Source: Cryptomeria japonica (taxonomy: Eukaryota > Streptophyta > Pinopsida > Cupressales > Cupressaceae). From it: a stretch of 64,000 nt of DNA. Each line of letters begins with the position of its first letter. The stretch's first letter is position 1. Shown in pieces: positions 60,530 through 64,000 of this stretch. Both the position numbers and the translations under genes were made by a program. Under the pieces are notes generated by a model. The model saw only the letters and a program-made list of their open reading frames with translations. It did no database searches and was not told where the DNA came from. The stretch spans positions 170,943,361 through 171,007,360 of the forward strand of contig NC_081406.1 of NCBI RefSeq assembly GCF_030272615.1, given 5' to 3'.

Positions 60530-60725
60530 CAAGTCTTATACAGGATGTATCTTTCCTGAAACCAGATGTTTTGATCATTTATCATGTCTTATATAGGATG
60601 TATCTTTCCTGAAACCAGACATTTTGATTATATATCATGTCTTATATAGGATATATCTTTCCTGAAACTAGAAATTTTGATCATCTTTTGTCTTATATGG
60701 GATGTGTCCTTCCTGAAACCAGATT
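60530..60725. repeat. Tandem repeat of about 50-57 bp, four copies
   Basis: Each unit has GTCTTATAyrGGATGTATCTTTCCTGAAACCAGA followed by a TTTTGATCAT spacer. A more diverged pair lies at 58488-58580 (TTATACAGGG, TTACATGGGG, CCAGA). Confidence 0.85.
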
Positions 60726-60972
60726 TGATCTCAATCCAATCAATCTTATCAATCTACAATCTATTCACTGATCTATCTTCCATATAACATTCTTCTTCTA
60801 TCGAGAGATCATCCATGCCTTTAATGCACAAATGGTCTCTCGAGGGGGCATCATCATCAAATCAATATCCAAAAATCAGTATCTGGGGTACACAATCAGG
60901 ATTTTCAATCTCTATCAGGCATTATCGAGACTTGATTTAATCTTTGAAATAATGTTGTCTCAACATCATTTC

Positions 60973-60986
60973 AAAGAGGGGCAAAA
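60973..60986 (+). other. Polypurine tract of element G
   Basis: AAAGAGGGGCAAAA directly precedes the right LTR start TGTATACACA. Confidence 0.85.
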
Positions 60987-62140
60987 TGTATACACATAAA
61001 AATTAGCTATGAGCAATTAAATAAATATTTTATATTTATTTAATAATTATTCTTCTATTAAATAGTTAATTTAAAAAGATTAATTTATTTAATTCATTTC
61101 ATGTCTTTCTATTAATTAATATTTTATTAATTAATTCATCTATCCTATTCTTCTAATTAATTAAATATCTAATATTTAATTATTCCTCTAACCAAGTTAA
61201 TTAAATATCTAATATTTAATTATCTCCTCCAGGCAATTAAATGTCTAATATTTAATGGTTATTCTCCTATCCTATAGTCTCAAATATTAAATAATTTCTT
61301 AAATTATTTAATCCCTCTTATCCAACTCATCCCTCCATCTCCACTTCATCTTCCCTTTGCCAACTCATCAAACATGTGGTTAAGGAAATTAATATTTCTT
61401 AAATATTAATTTATCATTTATCTTCAACTACCAAAATTTAATGAAAATTGTGTACGTACACATATTTCATAACCATCTTCTATATTCTCTCCAACCCCCC
61501 CTACATCTTAGGAAGGACTTGAGTCCACTTGTCCTCTCATGCCTAAATTTCTTCCAACCATCCCTAGATTCCCTCAGTCAGCAACCCAGTCAAGGTGAGA
61601 TGAGTGACACTTGTCTTCTCCTTCTCCCTTTCTCTCAACCTTCACCTTTTCTCATAGCCATCCAAATTTGCATATCTGATCAGGACCGTTGATCTGAGCC
61701 ATGCCATCTAATCCTCTCACGGTCTATAAATCAAGAGCTTTAGTTGAGAGAGAGTTAGTCTTCAAATCAATTATATGCATCCGTGATTTTTTGAAGCAAA
61801 TATCATACAGCATAATCATTTTAGCAATAATCATATAGCATAATCATGGAGTATTGCATATCATAGTACCATTTAACTACAAGTTATTAGTCAATTCTTC
61901 ATATGCCATCTTGGAAGCCATCAGTGCATTGTCTGAGAGCACACCATCTGCAACCAAGAATAGTGGAGTTAGGACACAATGGGACATAAGTCATGAAGGT
62001 AATATATTAGTATTTTATTTCATTAGTACTTCATGCAGTTTCATTGGTTGAATTTGGATTTCCTGTAGCATTTCCATTTGTATTTTGTGAAACTAACTTG
62101 TTGCAGGTAGCATTCTAAGGATGGAATTCAAGCTCACACA
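60987..62140 (+). repeat. 3' LTR of element G
   Basis: 1154 bp, TGTATACACA to GCTCACACA. It carries about three copies of an AATTAAATATCTAATATTTAAT unit (61155-61260) where the left LTR has one. Confidence 0.92.
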
Positions 62141-62145
62141 CTTTG
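62141..62145. repeat. Target-site duplication CTTTG of element G, right copy
   Basis: Matches 52376-52380 exactly. Confidence 0.9.
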
Positions 62146-62686
62146 TTTTTATTTGCTATTTCTAAGACTCAGTATCATTTTGTTACTACTACTAAGATTT
62201 TCAACTTGTTTTGATTTACTAAATGCATGTTGCAATTAGTATGTTGATAGAGTGTTGTTATAGTTAATGTTGTCAATGGGATGTCTGTGTAGAGGGCCAA
62301 AATCCTAGTTTGCCACTTTTTAATATAAAAAAAATGCATATATAAGAAAAAAATTAACTGTCACGTAATGAATATCTGTAACCTGTTGACAAATAAAAAC
62401 CAAACCCAACCCAAGAGGGTCATTTTGACCAATCAAAGTATTGTTTTGGGCAACAAAGGAGAGCACCAAAAATGAATATAAAAAAATAATTGATATTTGT
62501 TTCAAACTAGCAAATTTTCTTGCCAAATTCAACAAGGTATGTTGATTGCATACCCCTTTTACCTTTTTTGGGGGTTTTTCATTTTTTTTGGAATTGTATG
62601 AAAAATTAGGTTCTCTAATATAAAATGTAGTTTGTAGCTGAAATTTTATTATTTTTTAAAATTTTGTGCTTCAACTAGGTCTATCC
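62146..62686. other. Spacer / possible leader of the gag relic
   Basis: AT-rich with T runs (62550-62600). No gene recognised. Confidence 0.45.
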
Positions 62687-63275
62687 ATGGATGACAATGA
62701 AAACCCTGCACCACCAAACCCTCCCCAACAAAACCCTCCTTCAATATAGGAATTGATTAATACAAATCTAACTAAATTGAAGGATATTTCCCAGCTATAC
62801 CATAAGAACCCTCACGTGTCTCCAATGATAAATTCTTTAGATATCATCATTTCCAATATTGAAATTGTCACATCCCAACATGGTGTATTTATGCAGTGTT
62901 GAGATGCCATGAGACAAGAATATGTTGATGGATTATCATATGACTAAGTTAAAGACTTGAAAATTTCTATAACTAAATTAACTAACTTTTTGAAACTTCA
63001 AACACAAGATGAATTGTTGATGTGAAGAAGCTCAAATACTCAATTAAATGGTATCAACATCAAGGTATATTGGATAAGTTTTGGGATCATTAGTGAATGG
63101 TTTTTCATAAACCACCTAACAATAATCTTGATGTCCCCTTATATTTCCTTAGGAAACTATATGTTGAGTTTGTATTGGGTAAGAAAGTCAACTATGTTGA
63201 CATGAGAATTTTCCAAGGTGTGGGTGGAGGAATGCCTCAGGATAGACTTGGGGAAATTTGAGTGGTAAAAGTCCA
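62687..63275 (+). pseudogene. Gypsy-type gag relic
   Basis: The ATG at 62687 gives MDDNENPAPPNPPQQNPPS, a Pro/Asn-rich start like those I associate with plant gypsy gag proteins. The same frame continues with TAG, TGA, TAA and TGA stops to about 63110, then a shifted frame shows VPLYFLRKLYVEFVLGKKVNYVD and GVGGGMPQDRLGE to about 63265. No zinc knuckle or protease follows before the LTR at 63490. Family assignment is tentative. Confidence 0.4.
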
Positions 63276-63489
63276 TATGTTCCCCCTAATACTATTCCTC
63301 TCCCACCTTGAATGATCTAGACATTTTTGTTGATGAAGCTTCATGTACCATCACAACCATACATTCTTTGATCCGCCATTTGATCACCCAATTCTCCTAG
63401 TTTGTTCAATCTATTTGTCTTGATACACGAGGTGGATTGGTTGATAGTGGCGTACCCTCATCATCTCCATATATTTGTGTGCCACATAT

Positions 63490-64000
63490 TATTGGAAACC
63501 AATAACACTGAGAGGGGGGGTGAATCAGTGTTATACCAGAATGATAATTTTTAGCCTTATTAAAACATGCATACACCAATCGGTATATCAGTACATACAG
63601 AATTGAAAGAAGTAAAGCAATAAATAAGGCAATCACATAAATGAGAACCATAACACATAAATTCATACGTAGAAAACCTCAAAGAGAAAAAACCACGGTG
63701 GTATTTGTGACCCACAATATCAATCCATTGGACATATGAAGAGATATTACAAAATATGAGGGGCCTGTACTTCCATGAAGGCTTACAGCCTAGAGCACAC
63801 TGCTCAATCACAAAAGGAGTCTCATTGACTACAAATAAATCCATAATACAATTCGGACAAGTGTGAACTACTAAGATAGCATCTTCTATGCCAGTATATA
63901 GTTCCAGTTTAAGCTCTGTCTCTTCCGGTTTGAATCCCTAAACCCTTTATTGAAATAACCCTTACATAAATTTCCTCACATACATGATCTCTTTGATGTA
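63490..64000 (-). repeat. Element H: LTR of a further copia-type element, cut by the window end
   Basis: TATTGGAAAC, then the U5 hairpin (63502-63534), then the block GAAAACCTC..AAAAAACCACGGTGG (63671-63702). This is the same arrangement as the LTRs of B and C read from their PBS-proximal end, so the element would lie on the minus strand. No PBS matching TGGTATCAGAGC is evident to its left, so it may be a solo or truncated LTR. Confidence 0.65.
63502..63534 (-). other. U5 hairpin, element H LTR
   Basis: ATAACACTGA (63502-63511) and TCAGTGTTAT (63525-63534) are a perfect 10-bp inverted repeat with a 13-nt G-rich loop, 12 bp from the LTR end. Confidence 0.85.

Larger units (their letters stand above)
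52381..62140 (+). mobile_element. Element G: large gypsy-type LTR element without pol (LARD-like)
   Basis: 9.76 kb with LTRs at 52381-53459 and 60987-62140, a PBS-like TGGCACCCACCGTGGGG after the left LTR, a polypurine tract before the right LTR, and perfect target duplication CTTTG. The 7.5-kb interior shows no gag, protease, integrase, RT or RNase H motif in any frame. It consists of several tandem-repeat blocks and AT-rich sequence. This matches the definition of a large retrotransposon derivative that moves with another element's proteins. Confidence 0.88.

Overview
The window looks like nuclear DNA of a seed plant, probably a gymnosperm such as a conifer. The reasons are one intron-bearing TIR-NB-ARC resistance gene, very AT-rich spacer, and a density of nested, degraded LTR retrotransposons that leaves almost no other gene space. 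The gymnosperm placement is inference from the style of the TIR and gag sequences. I see no bacterial operons, CRISPR array, rRNA or tRNA gene.

Layout. 1-1365 (minus) is the 5' half of a TIR-NBS-LRR gene, with a TIR exon, a 134-bp phase-2 intron and an NB-ARC exon running off the window. About 3.8-7.2 kb holds minus-strand LINE-like debris: a possible 3' end, a broken coiled-coil ORF and an RNase H tail. About 7.5-15.3 kb is a broken Ty3/gypsy-like gag-protease region (element F) with a triplicated zinc-knuckle segment. It is split by a gag-only LTR element (E, 8150-13674, target duplication TCTTG). From 17.5 to 27.6 kb a segment of several kb is present twice (17541-21162 and 22279-27585). 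It carries purine-rich and telomere-like tracts, and only the first copy has a tRNA-derived SINE with a 15-bp target duplication.

27990-51097 is a three-level nest. Element C (minus, gag only, LTRs of about 2.4 kb, target duplication AACAC) carries element B (minus Ty1/copia, 34636-49347) inside its 5' LTR. B carries element A (plus Ty1/copia, 42102-48795, target duplication ATTAC) inside its own 5' LTR. B also holds the 5' end of a fourth copia-type element, D, fused into the end of its pol. 52381-62140 is a gypsy-type LTR element without pol (G, LARD-like, target duplication CTTTG), built largely of tandem repeats. The window ends with a gag relic and the start of another LTR (H).

How the parts relate. 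A and B keep recognisable gag, protease, integrase, reverse transcriptase and RNase H but are full of stops. Most of these stops are CAG to TAG or CTGG to CTAG changes, as expected from decay of CHG-methylated cytosines. C, E and G lack pol and would depend on enzymes from other elements. The most interesting signal is a hairpin near the PBS-proximal end of every LTR of five different families (A, B, C, E, H). It has a constant CTGA/TCAG inner stem, a family-specific outer stem kept complementary by paired changes, and a C-rich loop on the sense strand. No complete, intact protein-coding gene other than the partial resistance gene can be supported.
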